NCBI GenBank assembly: GCA_900470445.1
Contig: UCAU01000051.1
Location: forward strand, 1 to 56,540
From: Hyphomicrobiales bacterium
Lineage (GTDB): Bacteria > Pseudomonadota > Alphaproteobacteria > Rhizobiales > Devosiaceae
DNA length: 56,540 nt
Direction: 5' to 3'
How positions within the stretch are numbered: the first letter of the stretch is position 1; each line of letters opens with the position of its first letter. Position numbers and translations under genes: made by a program. Under the pieces are notes generated by a model. That model made no database searches. It was not told where the DNA came from and saw nothing but the letters and a program-made list of their open reading frames with translations. Below are positions 1 to 8,766 of the stretch, in pieces.

Positions 1-21
1 AGCCTGATCCAGACCCGCTGA
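1..21 (+). CDS. Possible C-terminal end of an upstream gene (partial)
   Basis: Frame 1 runs to a TGA at 19-21 and gives a six-residue tail ending in Gln-Thr-Arg. It is followed by a palindromic repeat, as expected just after a gene end. The coding portion lies outside the window, so no function can be given. The frame could equally be chance. Confidence 0.25.
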   Translation, partial: SLIQTR

Positions 22-32
22 ACCCGCAGTCG

Positions 33-80
33 TCTCCCTCCCCTCCGATGGGGAGGGATCAAGGGTGGGGTGGGGCCAAG
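33..80. repeat. Short pyrimidine/purine palindromic repeat
   Basis: A C/T-rich arm (CTCCCTCCCCTCC) is followed by GGGGAGGGATCAAGGGTGGGG. This is the same composition as the longer elements at 8615-8751 and 13422-13560 (CCCTCCCCTC / GAGGGGAGGG arms). It lies upstream of the NIPSNAP gene and probably forms a hairpin in RNA. It appears to be a partial copy of that intergenic family. Confidence 0.5.
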
Positions 81-99
81 TACACAGAACGGACGTTCG

Positions 100-426
100 A
101 TGATCTACGAATTGAGAATCTACGAGTGCCTGCCCAACCGCCTGCCGGCGCTGCTCAAGCGCTTTGGCGACCACACGCTCAAGCTGTGGGACAAACACGG
201 CATCCGCCAGGCCGGCTTCTTCACCACCGCCGTGGGCGAAAGCAGCAATCGGCTGACCTATTTCGTCGCCTGGGACTCGCTGGCCGAGCGCGAAACCAAG
301 TGGAAGGCCTTCGTCACCGATCCGGAATGGCACAAGGTCCGCGACGATTCCGAGCGCGACGGGCCCATCCTCGCCAATATCTCCAGCCAGTTCCTGACGC
401 CCACCGCCTTCTCGTCCGTGCAATAG
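100..426 (+). CDS. NIPSNAP family protein
   Basis: A 108-residue protein beginning Met-Ile-Tyr-Glu-Leu-Arg-Ile-Tyr-Glu, the typical first strand of the NIPSNAP fold (dimeric ferredoxin-like alpha/beta barrel). Further family features are a central FVAWDSLAERE segment and a WHKVRDDSERDGP segment. The length fits the bacterial family. I chose the ATG at 100 because the family begins directly with this strand; an in-frame ATG at 70 would add ten residues encoded by repeat DNA. It sits nine bases upstream of the enolase-superfamily gene, so the two are probably co-transcribed. The molecular role of bacterial NIPSNAP proteins is not established; such genes often accompany sugar-acid catabolism. 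Confidence 0.85.
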   Translation: MIYELRIYECLPNRLPALLKRFGDHTLKLWDKHGIRQAGFFTTAVGESSNRLTYFVAWDSLAERETKWKAFVTDPEWHKVRDDSERDGPILANISSQFLTPTAFSSVQ

Positions 427-435
427 GCATTTTCC

Positions 436-1635
436 ATGAAAATCACCGATCTGCGCTGCGCTGTTATCGGCCGGCATCCCATCGTCCGCATCGTCACCGA
501 CGAGGGGCTCTATGGCCTGGGCGAGGTGGAATACACCAAGCCCTATCTCAAGCCCTGGGTGCTGCATTTTCGCGAGGCGCTGATCGGTGAGGACCCCACC
601 GATGTCGAGCGGGTCATGCTCAAAATCCGCCAGCGCGGCAGCTTCAAACCCTATGGCGCGGCGGTCAGCGCCATTGAGCATGCGCTGTGGGACATTGCCG
701 GCAAGGCGGCCAATGTGCCGGCCTACAAGCTGCTGGGCGGCAAGGTGCGCGACCAGGTGCGCGTCTATAATGGCTCGATCCGCCAGAAGCGCACGGGCGA
801 TAGGCCCGAGGATTATGCCGCCGACGTCAAATGGATGAAGGAGCGGCCCGAGAACTTCTTCATGGTCAAGCAGGGCATTGGCTTCCATTCCAACATGAAG
901 CGCAATGTGGAGGACTTCCACTATGGCGTGAGCCAGCCGCCCGCCTATCACGGCGCCATGGACCAGGGGCAGATCAGCGAGCACGCCTTCAATCACATGC
1001 TCGATTGCGTCATCGCTATGAAGGAAGTGCTGGGCGACAAGGTGAGCCTGGCGCTCGATTGCGGCCCCGGCTGGTTCCTGCCCGACGCCATCCGCTTCGC
1101 CCGGGCGGTCGAGAAATACAATCTGATGTGGCTCGAGGACATGCTGACCGGCGACTACGTCCCCTGGGTCAATCCGCAGGCCTATCGCGAGCTGACCATC
1201 TCCACCTCGACGCCCATCCATACCGGCGAGCAGATCTATCTCAGGCACAATTTCAAGGAACTGATCGAGACGCAGGCGGTGCGGGTCGTGGGGCCGGATC
1301 CGGCTGATATCGGGGGCATTGCCGAGCTCAAATGGGTGGCCGAGCACGCCTATATGCACTCGATCATGATGGCCCCGCATGGCACGGCCAATGGACTGCT
1401 GGGGCTGGGGGCGCTGATCAATGTGTGCGCCACGCTGCCGGCCAACTATATCGCGTTCGAATATCCCAGCGCATCCGATCCGTGGTGGGAAGATATCGTG
1501 ACGGGGCTGCCGGCGGGGCGCATCGTCAACGATTCCATGGTTGATCTGCTGCCCGGACCGGGGCTGGGGCTCGATATCGATGCCAAGGCGGCCAGGCGGT
1601 ATCTGATGGACGAGGATGTGGGGTTTTTTGATTAG
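436..1635 (+). CDS. Enolase-superfamily sugar-acid dehydratase (mandelate racemase/muconate lactonizing type)
   Basis: A 399-residue enolase-superfamily protein, probably dehydrating an aldonic acid by abstracting the proton alpha to the carboxylate. Visible features in order are an N-terminal capping domain (1-120), a barrel with metal ligands in LALDCGPGW (Asp), MWLEDM (Glu) and HTGEQIY (Glu), an Asp in GPDPADIGG and a His in MAPHGTANG. The last two form the His-Asp acid/base dyad of the mandelate racemase subgroup. A single Lys in FMVKQG takes the usual KxK position. An inserted Trp/Pro-rich stretch after residue 110 resembles the mannonate/galactonate dehydratase relatives. The exact substrate cannot be read from sequence. 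It follows the NIPSNAP gene in one transcription unit. Confidence 0.85.
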   Translation: MKITDLRCAVIGRHPIVRIVTDEGLYGLGEVEYTKPYLKPWVLHFREALIGEDPTDVERVMLKIRQRGSFKPYGAAVSAIEHALWDIAGKAANVPAYKLLGGKVRDQVRVYNGSIRQKRTGDRPEDYAADVKWMKERPENFFMVKQGIGFHSNMKRNVEDFHYGVSQPPAYHGAMDQGQISEHAFNHMLDCVIAMKEVLGDKVSLALDCGPGWFLPDAIRFARAVEKYNLMWLEDMLTGDYVPWVNPQAYRELTISTSTPIHTGEQIYLRHNFKELIETQAVRVVGPDPADIGGIAELKWVAEHAYMHSIMMAPHGTANGLLGLGALINVCATLPANYIAFEYPSASDPWWEDIVTGLPAGRIVNDSMVDLLPGPGLGLDIDAKAARRYLMDEDVGFFD

Positions 1636-1669
1636 GGGGCGAGTAATTCTCCCGAATCCCACCGCCACC

Positions 1670-1760
1670 CACGGTGTCATCCCCGCGAAAGCGGGGACCT
1701 CCGTTTACCTTCCTCGCATCGTAAAACAGAGGTTCCCGCTTTCGCGGGAATGACACTGTG
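1670..1760. repeat. Long palindromic intergenic repeat (CACGGTGTCAT family)
   Basis: Two arms of about 32 bp form a near-perfect inverted repeat. The left arm starts CACGGTGTCATCCCCGCG and contains GCGAAAGCGGGGACCTC. The right arm contains GAGGTTCCCGCTTTCGCG and ends GGAATGACACTGTG. The spacer is about 26 bp. The end sequence CACGGTGTCATYCC recurs at 56213-56318. This is a REP/MITE-like palindrome of the type scattered through many proteobacterial genomes. It lies between the dehydratase gene and ugpB, where a transcript would form a very stable hairpin. Confidence 0.9.
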
Positions 1761-1852
1761 GGCAGGGGAGCAATCGCATAGGGCACCATCCGCGTAGGGA
1801 CCGCTTCCCCTAATTTGCCCCAATCTCCCCCGATCCATCGCACAGCTGTGCA

Positions 1853-1870
1853 ATGTCATCGATCCGTCAC
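1853..1870 (+). promoter_or_regulatory. Candidate Pho box (PhoB site) upstream of ugpB
   Basis: TGTCAT at 1854-1859 and CGTCAC at 1865-1870 start exactly 11 bp apart, the repeat period of the PhoB recognition sequence. By eye, 13 of 18 positions fit the enterobacterial Pho box. The site lies 84 bp before ugpB. The E. coli ugp operon is a known Pho regulon member, so the placement is biologically consistent. Binding is inferred. Confidence 0.55.
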
Positions 1871-1953
1871 CGCAACGCAGTCATTCCGTCAACCACCGGG
1901 GCTAGGAGTCGCGCCGCTTTCAACAGCGCAACCCATTCCCGGAGACTACCCAA

Positions 1954-3291
1954 ATGACAAGCAAATGGCTGTTCGGTGCAGCTCTGGCTGCCAGCGCGCT
2001 GAGCGTTGCGGCGCCGGCTTCTGCCGCCACCAAGTTCGAATTCTGGTACGGCCTGTCTGGCGACCTCAGCGAACGCATCCAGGATATGTGCAAGACCTTC
2101 AACGAGTCGCAGGCCGACTATGAGATCGTCTGCGTCAGCCAGGATAATTACGAAGCCAACCTGCAGAACACCATTGCCGCTTTCCGCGCCAACAAGCAGC
2201 CCACCATCACCCAGATCAGCGATGGCGGTACGCTCGACCTGATGCTCTCGGGCGCCTACATCCCGGTGCGCCAGCTGATGGAAGAAAACGGCTACCAGAT
2301 CAACTGGGACGACTATTTCTCCGGCATCGCTTCGTATTATTCGACCTCGAAGGGCGAACTGCTCTCGATGCCGTTCAATTCCTCGACGGCCATGTTCTAT
2401 TACAATACCGACGCCCTCAAGGCCGTCGGCTTTGAAGGCGCGCCCCAGACCTGGGAACAGGTCGAAAAGATCGCCCGTGATCTCAAAGCCGCCGGCTATG
2501 ACTGCCCCGTTGCATTCGATCCGACCGGCACCTGGCAGTGGTGGGAGCAGTTCTCGGCTGCCCACAACCAGCCCATCGCTTCCAAGGGCAATGGCTATGA
2601 AGGGCTCGATGCCACCGTGGAATTCAACCACGGCAAGTTTGTCGATCAGCTGACCTGGATCAAGAAGATGTACGACGAGGGTCTGTTCGTCGCCAAGTCC
2701 AAGGCCATCGGCGAAACCGCCAATGACGCCTTCGTCAATGCCAAGTGCCAGATGTCGTCCTCCTCGATTGCCGACCATGGCACCTTCGCCAAGCAGGCCA
2801 TTGAAGGCATGCATTGGGATGTCGCCATGCTCCCGATCTGGGAAGGCACCGAACGCACCAATACGCTGGTGGGCGGCGCTTCGCTGTGGACGCTCAAGGG
2901 CTCGACCCCCGAGCAGTACAAGGGCGCGGCGGCGTTCTATGCTTTCCTCGCCACTCCCAAGCAGGCCGAATGGTGGTCGACCGTGACCGGCTACATCCCG
3001 GTTACCAATTCGGGCTTCAAGGCCATGACCGACAAGGGCTTTTACGCCAACGCCCCCTATAAGGGCCGCGAACAGGCCATCGAAAGCCTGACCTTCACGC
3101 CGCCCACCGAATATACCCGCGGCGTTCGCCTGGGCAATTTCGGCGCGGTGCGCAAGGAAGTCGCCGACGCCATGCAGGAAGTGTTGTTCAACAACGTTCC
3201 GGTGCAGCAGGCCCTTGATGGCGCCGCCGAGCGCAGCAACGAAATCCTGCGCCGCTTCGAGCAGACCTATGCCGGTCAGCAACTCCCCTGA
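1954..3291 (+). CDS. ugpB: sn-Glycerol-3-phosphate ABC transporter, periplasmic binding protein UgpB
   Basis: A 445-residue family 1 solute-binding protein. A signal peptide spans about residues 1-25 (hydrophobic core, cleavage after ASA). The mature protein starts TKFEFWYGLSGDL, corresponding to IPFWHSMEGEL of E. coli UgpB. Other UgpB landmarks are the NSSTAMFYYN, GGASLW, TGYIPVT and RLGN segments, which line the glycerol-phosphate site in the E. coli protein. It ends in QQALDGAAERSNEILRRFE, also UgpB-like. It binds glycerol-3-phosphate or glycerophosphodiesters in the periplasm and delivers them to UgpAE. First gene of ugpBAEC, with the candidate Pho box upstream. Confidence 0.93.
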   Translation: MTSKWLFGAALAASALSVAAPASAATKFEFWYGLSGDLSERIQDMCKTFNESQADYEIVCVSQDNYEANLQNTIAAFRANKQPTITQISDGGTLDLMLSGAYIPVRQLMEENGYQINWDDYFSGIASYYSTSKGELLSMPFNSSTAMFYYNTDALKAVGFEGAPQTWEQVEKIARDLKAAGYDCPVAFDPTGTWQWWEQFSAAHNQPIASKGNGYEGLDATVEFNHGKFVDQLTWIKKMYDEGLFVAKSKAIGETANDAFVNAKCQMSSSSIADHGTFAKQAIEGMHWDVAMLPIWEGTERTNTLVGGASLWTLKGSTPEQYKGAAAFYAFLATPKQAEWWSTVTGYIPVTNSGFKAMTDKGFYANAPYKGREQAIESLTFTPPTEYTRGVRLGNFGAVRKEVADAMQEVLFNNVPVQQALDGAAERSNEILRRFEQTYAGQQLP

Positions 3292-3362
3292 TCTGACGAT
3301 GACCAAGGCGCGGGCGGCGAAAGCCGTCCGTGCATTGCTATTTTCTGCGAGGCGGATGGTTC

Positions 3363-4247
3363 ATGGAACGACGCGCATTCTATCGTAACGGCACCTTGCC
3401 CTGGTTGCTGCTGGCCCCCCAACTCCTGCTGGTGCTGGTGTTTTTCTACTGGCCCACATCACAGGCGCTGTATTGGGCGTTTACGCTCGAACAGGCCTGG
3501 GGCGGCGGCAATACCTGGGTTGGCTTTGCCAATTTTCTCGCCATTTTCCGCGACAGCCAATATTGGGCCACCGTAGGCCGCAGCGCCTTCTACGCCATCT
3601 GCGCCACGGGCCTGTCCATGGCCATCGCGCTCACGCTCGCCATGTTCGTGGATCGGGCGCTCAAGGGCACCCGTATTTTCCAGTCGGTCTTCGTGTGGCC
3701 CTATGCCATCGCGGCGCCCGCGGCCGGCGTCGCCTTCCGCTTTATCTTCTCGCCCGAAGCGGGCCTCATTGGCTCGATCAACGACATCTGGCCCGGCATC
3801 TGGAGCCCCGCCACCAATGGCTGGCACGCGCTGGGCATGGTCATTGTCTGCCACGCCTGGCTGGGCATCGGCTACAATTTCATCTTCTTCCTCGCGGCTC
3901 TTCAGATGATCCCCAAATCCATCTCCGAGGCCGGGGCCATGGATGGTGCGCGCCCGTTCCAGCGCATGCTCGACCTGCAATTGCCGCTGATCGCGCCCAC
4001 CGTCTTCTTTCTCATGATCATGAACCTGATTTCCAGCTTCACCGACAGCTTCGGGCTGATCGACACCATGACCGAGGGCGGGCCGATCGGGGCCACCGAA
4101 GTGATGGTCTACAACATCTACATCGATGGCTTCAAAGGCCTCGATTATTCGGGCGCCGCCGCTCAGTCGATCGTGCTCATGGTCCTCGTCATTGCGCTGA
4201 CTTTCGTCCAGTTCCGCTGGGTCGAAAAGCGCGTCCACTATAGTTAG
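3363..4247 (+). CDS. ugpA: sn-Glycerol-3-phosphate ABC transporter permease UgpA
   Basis: A 294-residue inner-membrane permease with six predicted membrane segments, starting with LPWLLLAPQLLLVLVFFYWPTS. The EAGAMDGARPFQRMLDLQLPLI stretch matches the EAA loop that contacts the ATPase. Starts further upstream (3330) would add an atypical Cys-rich leader, so I take the ATG at 3363, preceded by GAGGCGGA. It lies 71 bp after ugpB and 10 bp before ugpE. Assignment to UgpA rests on similarity of the neighbouring binding protein plus the gene order. Confidence 0.92.
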   Translation: MERRAFYRNGTLPWLLLAPQLLLVLVFFYWPTSQALYWAFTLEQAWGGGNTWVGFANFLAIFRDSQYWATVGRSAFYAICATGLSMAIALTLAMFVDRALKGTRIFQSVFVWPYAIAAPAAGVAFRFIFSPEAGLIGSINDIWPGIWSPATNGWHALGMVIVCHAWLGIGYNFIFFLAALQMIPKSISEAGAMDGARPFQRMLDLQLPLIAPTVFFLMIMNLISSFTDSFGLIDTMTEGGPIGATEVMVYNIYIDGFKGLDYSGAAAQSIVLMVLVIALTFVQFRWVEKRVHYS

Positions 4248-4257
4248 GGAGAAGACC

Positions 4258-5175
4258 GTGATCGAACGTTCCCCCATTTTCGACTTCGTCACCTATGCGG
4301 CCATGGTGCTGGGCATGTTCCTCGTGCTGGTGCCGTTCTGGATCACGCTGGTGGCCGGCAGCCAGTCGCTGCAGGAAGTCAGCCAGGTGCCGCTGCATCT
4401 CTGGCCGTCCACCCACCTGCTCGAGAACATCCAGGCCGCCTGGACCCGTGCCGATCTGGGTCCCAAAATGGTCAATAGCTTCATCGTCGCCATCGGCGTG
4501 ACGGTCGGCAAGATCGTGCTGGCGGCACTCAGCGCCTTTGCCATCGTGTTCTTCAACTTCCGCGCCCGCATGCTCTGCTTCTGGCTGATTTTCATCACCC
4601 TGATGCTGCCGCTCGAAGTGCGCATCGTGCCCACCTATTCCATCGCCGCCAATGCGCTGCTGCCCTTCCAGGTCATTCTCGACACGTTCGGCATTACCGG
4701 CCTCGTCGAAACCCTCTCGGGCCTTCGCATCGGGCTCGAATGGAACCTGCTCAATTCCTATACCGGCCTCATCCTGCCGCTGGTCGCCACCGCAACCGGC
4801 ACGTTCCTTTATCGCCAGTTCTTCATGACCATCCCGGACGAATTGGTCGAAGCCTCCAAGATGGATGGCTCGGGCCCGATGCGGTTCTTCTTCGACGTGC
4901 TGCTGCCGCTCAGCCGCACCAATATGCTGGCGCTGGCCACCATCATGTTCGTCTCGAGCTGGAACCAGTATCTCTGGCCGCTGCTCATCACCACCGACCG
5001 CGCCAATTTCGGCACTGTGGTCATGCAGCTCAAGGCCCTCATTCCCGCCCAGAACGGCACCCCCGACTGGAACGTCACCATGGCGGGCGCCCTCATCATC
5101 ATGCTGCCGCCGCTGCTGGTGGTTGCCCTCATGCAGCGCTGGTTCGTGCGCGGCCTCATTTCTCGCGACAAGTGA
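4258..5175 (+). CDS. ugpE: sn-Glycerol-3-phosphate ABC transporter permease UgpE
   Basis: A 305-residue MalG-type permease. It starts at GTG 4258, preceded by an AGGGAGAA ribosome binding site at 4246-4253. Membrane segments include [21 protein letters not shown] and [23 protein letters not shown]. The EAA loop reads [24 protein letters not shown]. The last segment precedes a short basic tail ([13 protein letters not shown]), typical of UgpE. It pairs with UgpA to form the membrane channel. The gene is spaced 11 bp from ugpC. Confidence 0.92.
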   Translation: MIERSPIFDFVTYAAMVLGMFLVLVPFWITLVAGSQSLQEVSQVPLHLWPSTHLLENIQAAWTRADLGPKMVNSFIVAIGVTVGKIVLAALSAFAIVFFNFRARMLCFWLIFITLMLPLEVRIVPTYSIAANALLPFQVILDTFGITGLVETLSGLRIGLEWNLLNSYTGLILPLVATATGTFLYRQFFMTIPDELVEASKMDGSGPMRFFFDVLLPLSRTNMLALATIMFVSSWNQYLWPLLITTDRANFGTVVMQLKALIPAQNGTPDWNVTMAGALIIMLPPLLVVALMQRWFVRGLISRDK

Positions 5176-5186
5176 TTGGATCGATC

Positions 5187-6302
<1,116 letters not shown>

Positions 6303-6319
6303 CTCCCAGGAGATCCACC

Positions 6320-7231
6320 ATGAGCAACATCACTGCAACAGGCTTCAATTCCGGCTCCACCGATGGCGAACTCGATAGCCTCGAGGCCGATCTGCGGCGC
6401 CTCGCCGATATCGGCGTCGATACGGTCGAACTGGCCCTGACCAGCATCGACCTGATCAGCGGCGGCCGCATCATCGAGGAGCGCGCCCAGCGCCTGCTGG
6501 CCATCACCGAGCAGTTCGATTTCCGCTACACCGTGCATGGTCTGGTCTCGTCCAATTTCATGGACCCGGACACCCAGCGCTATCAGCTCGATGCCGCCAA
6601 GGCGCTGGTCCAGCTCTGCGATCGCGTCGGCTCGGGCATTCTCGTGCAACATGGCGGTGCGTTGCGCGCCGACCAGCTCGTCGAACGCGCTGGCGCTGAC
6701 CAGCGTGAACGCGAGGCCCTGACAGAGCTGGCCGAATTCGCCCGCCCCTATGGCGTGCGCATTGCGCTCGAAAACATTTTCACCACCGAACTGGGCCAGT
6801 ATCGCCAGACGCCGGCCGAGGTCGCCGAGACGGTCAAAGCCGTCAACCACCCCAACCTGGTCGCGCTGATCGATTTCAGCCACGCCTATATCGAGAGCAC
6901 CTATAAGGGCCTCAACTTCCGCGAACAGATCGCCGCCATGGCCCCGGTCACCGGCCACCTGCATGTCCACGACAGCTTCGGCCGCCCGCAGGGCTTCTAC
7001 AAACCCTTCTTTCCGCAGGAAAACACGGCCATGGGCATCGGCGACCTGCACATGCCGCTGGGCTGGGGCGATATTGATTGGGACAGCATTTTTGCTGAGC
7101 TCGATTTCCTGCCGGACACGGTGCTGATGATGGAAATCGGCCCGCGGCATCGCAACGAGCAGCCGGCCTGTCTGGAACGGGCACGGAAATTGGCTGGGCT
7201 GACGGGCGCTGAGGCTATCGCTGCGCAGTAA
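6320..7231 (+). CDS. Sugar phosphate isomerase/epimerase-like TIM-barrel protein in the ugp operon
   Basis: A 303-residue protein of the AP-endonuclease 2 / xylose-isomerase-like TIM-barrel family. Features are GVDTVELALTSIDL near the N terminus, YGVRIALENIF (metal-binding Glu), LVALIDFSHAYI (Asp/His), GHLHVHDSF (His-x-His-Asp) and a final ILMMEIGPRH-like strand (VLMMEIGPRH). These divalent-metal ligands are all present. It begins 18 bp after ugpC, behind an AGGAGAT ribosome binding site, so it belongs to the operon. It replaces the ugpQ phosphodiesterase that often closes ugp operons. Its reaction is unknown; an isomerase, or a metal-dependent hydrolase acting on imported glycerol-phosphate esters, would fit. 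Confidence 0.8.
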   Translation: MSNITATGFNSGSTDGELDSLEADLRRLADIGVDTVELALTSIDLISGGRIIEERAQRLLAITEQFDFRYTVHGLVSSNFMDPDTQRYQLDAAKALVQLCDRVGSGILVQHGGALRADQLVERAGADQREREALTELAEFARPYGVRIALENIFTTELGQYRQTPAEVAETVKAVNHPNLVALIDFSHAYIESTYKGLNFREQIAAMAPVTGHLHVHDSFGRPQGFYKPFFPQENTAMGIGDLHMPLGWGDIDWDSIFAELDFLPDTVLMMEIGPRHRNEQPACLERARKLAGLTGAEAIAAQ

Positions 7232-7240
7232 GCGCGGGCC

Positions 7241-7263
7241 GGACGGGGCGCCATGCCCCGTCC
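7241..7263. terminator. Hairpin between convergent genes
   Basis: GGACGGGGC and GCCCCGTCC form a perfect 9-bp stem with a five-base GCCAT loop. It lies between the convergent stops at 7231 and 7267. No U-tract follows in either direction, so it is a terminator-like or mRNA-end stabilising hairpin. Confidence 0.65.
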
Positions 7264-7266
7264 ATC

Positions 7267-7881
7267 CTACCCCTCATACTTCTCCAAAAACCCCTCCGCG
7301 CCCAGCGCCCGGAAATCCGGCAGGGCCTGGTGCAGTCGCTCGTGGCTCCAATCCCACCACGCCAATCTATCCAGCCGTCCAGCCACGTCATCGCTGAAGC
7401 GCTGCTTGATGGTGCGCGCCGGCACGCCCACGGCGATGGCGAAATCGGCCACATCCTTGGTCACCACCGCATTGGAACCGATGATTGCACCATTGCCGAT
7501 TTTGATGCCGGGCATGATCACCGCGCCATGCCCGATCCAGGTGTCGTGACCGATGCTGATGCGCTGCTCCGCACGCCAGTCGAAAAAGTCCTGGTCGTCC
7601 GCTTCGCCCTCAAAGTACCAGGCGGAGCGATAGGTGAAGTGGTGCAGCGACGCCCGCTCCATCGGGTGCATGCTGGCATAGATGCGCACATGGCTGGCGA
7701 TATTGGCGAATTTGCCGATGTCGGCATAGGCGATCTGGGTGTTCTCGACGCAATAGGAATAGTCGCCCAGCGTTGAGCGCGCGACATGGCTGCCCGCGCC
7801 CACCTCGGTATAGCGGCCGAGCGTGGACTCGGTGACATGGGCGGTCGGGTGGATATGGGGCTCGATGCCAAGCTTGGTCAT
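7267..7881 (-). CDS. Phosphonate-cluster hexapeptide-repeat transferase
   Basis: A 204-residue left-handed beta-helix acyltransferase-like protein. Hexapeptide repeats run from about residue 17 (STLGRYTEVGAGSHVARSTLGDYSYCVENTQIAYADIGKFANIA is the region) and again at IGHGAVIMPGIKIGNGAIIGSNAVVTKDV. The chloramphenicol/xenobiotic acetyltransferase His lies in ASMHPMERASLHHF. This matches the transferase found in alphaproteobacterial phn operons. It starts at an ATGA overlap with phnL, so it is translationally coupled and ends the phnGHIJKL unit. It might acetylate aminoalkylphosphonates, as PhnO does in E. coli, although PhnO belongs to the unrelated GNAT fold. That role is inference. Confidence 0.85.
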   Translation of the reverse strand: MTKLGIEPHIHPTAHVTESTLGRYTEVGAGSHVARSTLGDYSYCVENTQIAYADIGKFANIASHVRIYASMHPMERASLHHFTYRSAWYFEGEADDQDFFDWRAEQRISIGHDTWIGHGAVIMPGIKIGNGAIIGSNAVVTKDVADFAIAVGVPARTIKQRFSDDVAGRLDRLAWWDWSHERLHQALPDFRALGAEGFLEKYEG

Positions 7882-8582
7882 GCGGCAATCCTCGGGGCAA
7901 AAGCGGTGACATCGACAATCCGGTCGGCCACCTGATGGCGCACTTCCTCATCGTGGAAAATGCCCAGCAGGGCCGTGCCCGCCGCCTTTTTCTGGGCGAT
8001 CATCTCGACCACGACGGCCCGATTGGTCGCGTCCAGCGATGCGGTTGGTTCGTCGAGCAACAGCACCTTGTGATCGGTGATGAAGCCACGCGCGATGTTG
8101 ACGCGCTGCTGCTCGCCGCCCGAAAACGTCGCCGGGGGCAGGGACCACAGCCGCTCCGGCAGATTGAGCCGCGCCAGTAGCGCCTTGGCCCGTTCCTGCG
8201 CTTCGCTCTTGTCGACCCCACGGATCACCAGCGGCTCGGCCACCACATCCAGCGCCGAAACACGCGGCACCGTGCGCAGGAACTGGCTGACATAGGCAAT
8301 GGTGTCGCGCCGCAGCGTCAGAACCAGGCGGGGATCAGCCGTCGCCAGATCGATCTCGGCGCCATCATGGGCCAGCAGGATCGCCCCGCCATCGACGCCA
8401 TAATTGCCATAGACCATTTTAAGAATGGAGCTTTTGCCCGCCCCCGATGGTCCGCCGAGCACGACGCACTCGCCGGCATGGACGTCGAAATCGACATTCT
8501 CCACGACGGGGAGCACCACACCATCGCGCAGGTGCATGGTGAAGGTCTTGGAGAGATTGCGGATGGAAAGGGCGGCGGTCAC
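7878..8582 (-). CDS. phnL: C-P lyase system protein PhnL (ABC-type ATPase)
   Basis: A 234-residue ATPase-like protein with Walker A GGPSGAGKSS, signature FSGGEQQRVNIARGF and Walker B VLLLDEPTASLD. The length and the N-terminal LSIRNLSKTFTMHLRDGVVLPVV segment fit PhnL. PhnL is not an importer ATPase; it belongs to the C-P lyase machinery, where PhnK/PhnL associate with the PhnGHIJ core. It is separated from phnK by a 184-bp gap that contains a palindromic repeat, and overlaps the next gene by four bases. Confidence 0.93.
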   Translation of the reverse strand: MTAALSIRNLSKTFTMHLRDGVVLPVVENVDFDVHAGECVVLGGPSGAGKSSILKMVYGNYGVDGGAILLAHDGAEIDLATADPRLVLTLRRDTIAYVSQFLRTVPRVSALDVVAEPLVIRGVDKSEAQERAKALLARLNLPERLWSLPPATFSGGEQQRVNIARGFITDHKVLLLDEPTASLDATNRAVVVEMIAQKKAAGTALLGIFHDEEVRHQVADRIVDVTAFAPRIAA

Positions 8583-8614
8583 AGCGTGGCTCCGTAGGTT
8601 TGGACAATGCGTTG

Positions 8615-8751
8615 ACCCCTCATCCGCCCCTTCGGGGCACCTTCTCCCTCAAGGGGAGAAGGGGGGCTCAGAGTTTGAATGGCCACCAGGGCTCCCCTCT
8701 CCCCTTGAGGGAGAGGGTGGATCGGCCAGAGGCCGAGACGGGTGAGGGGTT
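8615..8751. repeat. Rhizobiales-type palindromic repeat inside the phn operon
   Basis: Nested inverted repeats. The outer arms are ACCCCTCA and TGAGGGGT, and the inner arms are CTTCTCCCTCAAGGGGAGAA and CTCTCCCCTTGAGGGAGAG. The composition resembles RIME-like elements found between genes in Hyphomicrobiales. It sits in the only sizeable gap of the operon, between phnK and phnL. It could attenuate or stabilise the transcript at that point. Confidence 0.8.
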
Positions 8752-8766
8752 TCTTTCGCATCGTCC

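Larger units (their letters stand above)
1636..1953 (+). promoter_or_regulatory. ugp upstream region
   Basis: This 318-bp gene-free stretch holds the palindromic repeat at 1670-1760, a perfect 10-bp palindrome CACAGCTGTG at 1841-1850, and a candidate Pho box at 1853-1870. A purine-rich GGAGAC lies just before the ugpB ATG at 1954. I see no convincing short gene here. Confidence 0.6.

Noticed and set aside
1867..3306. A 479-residue minus-strand open frame opposite ugpB
   Set aside because: Low-complexity translation with no family features; ugpB on the plus strand is clearly real. Long antisense frames are common in GC-rich DNA.
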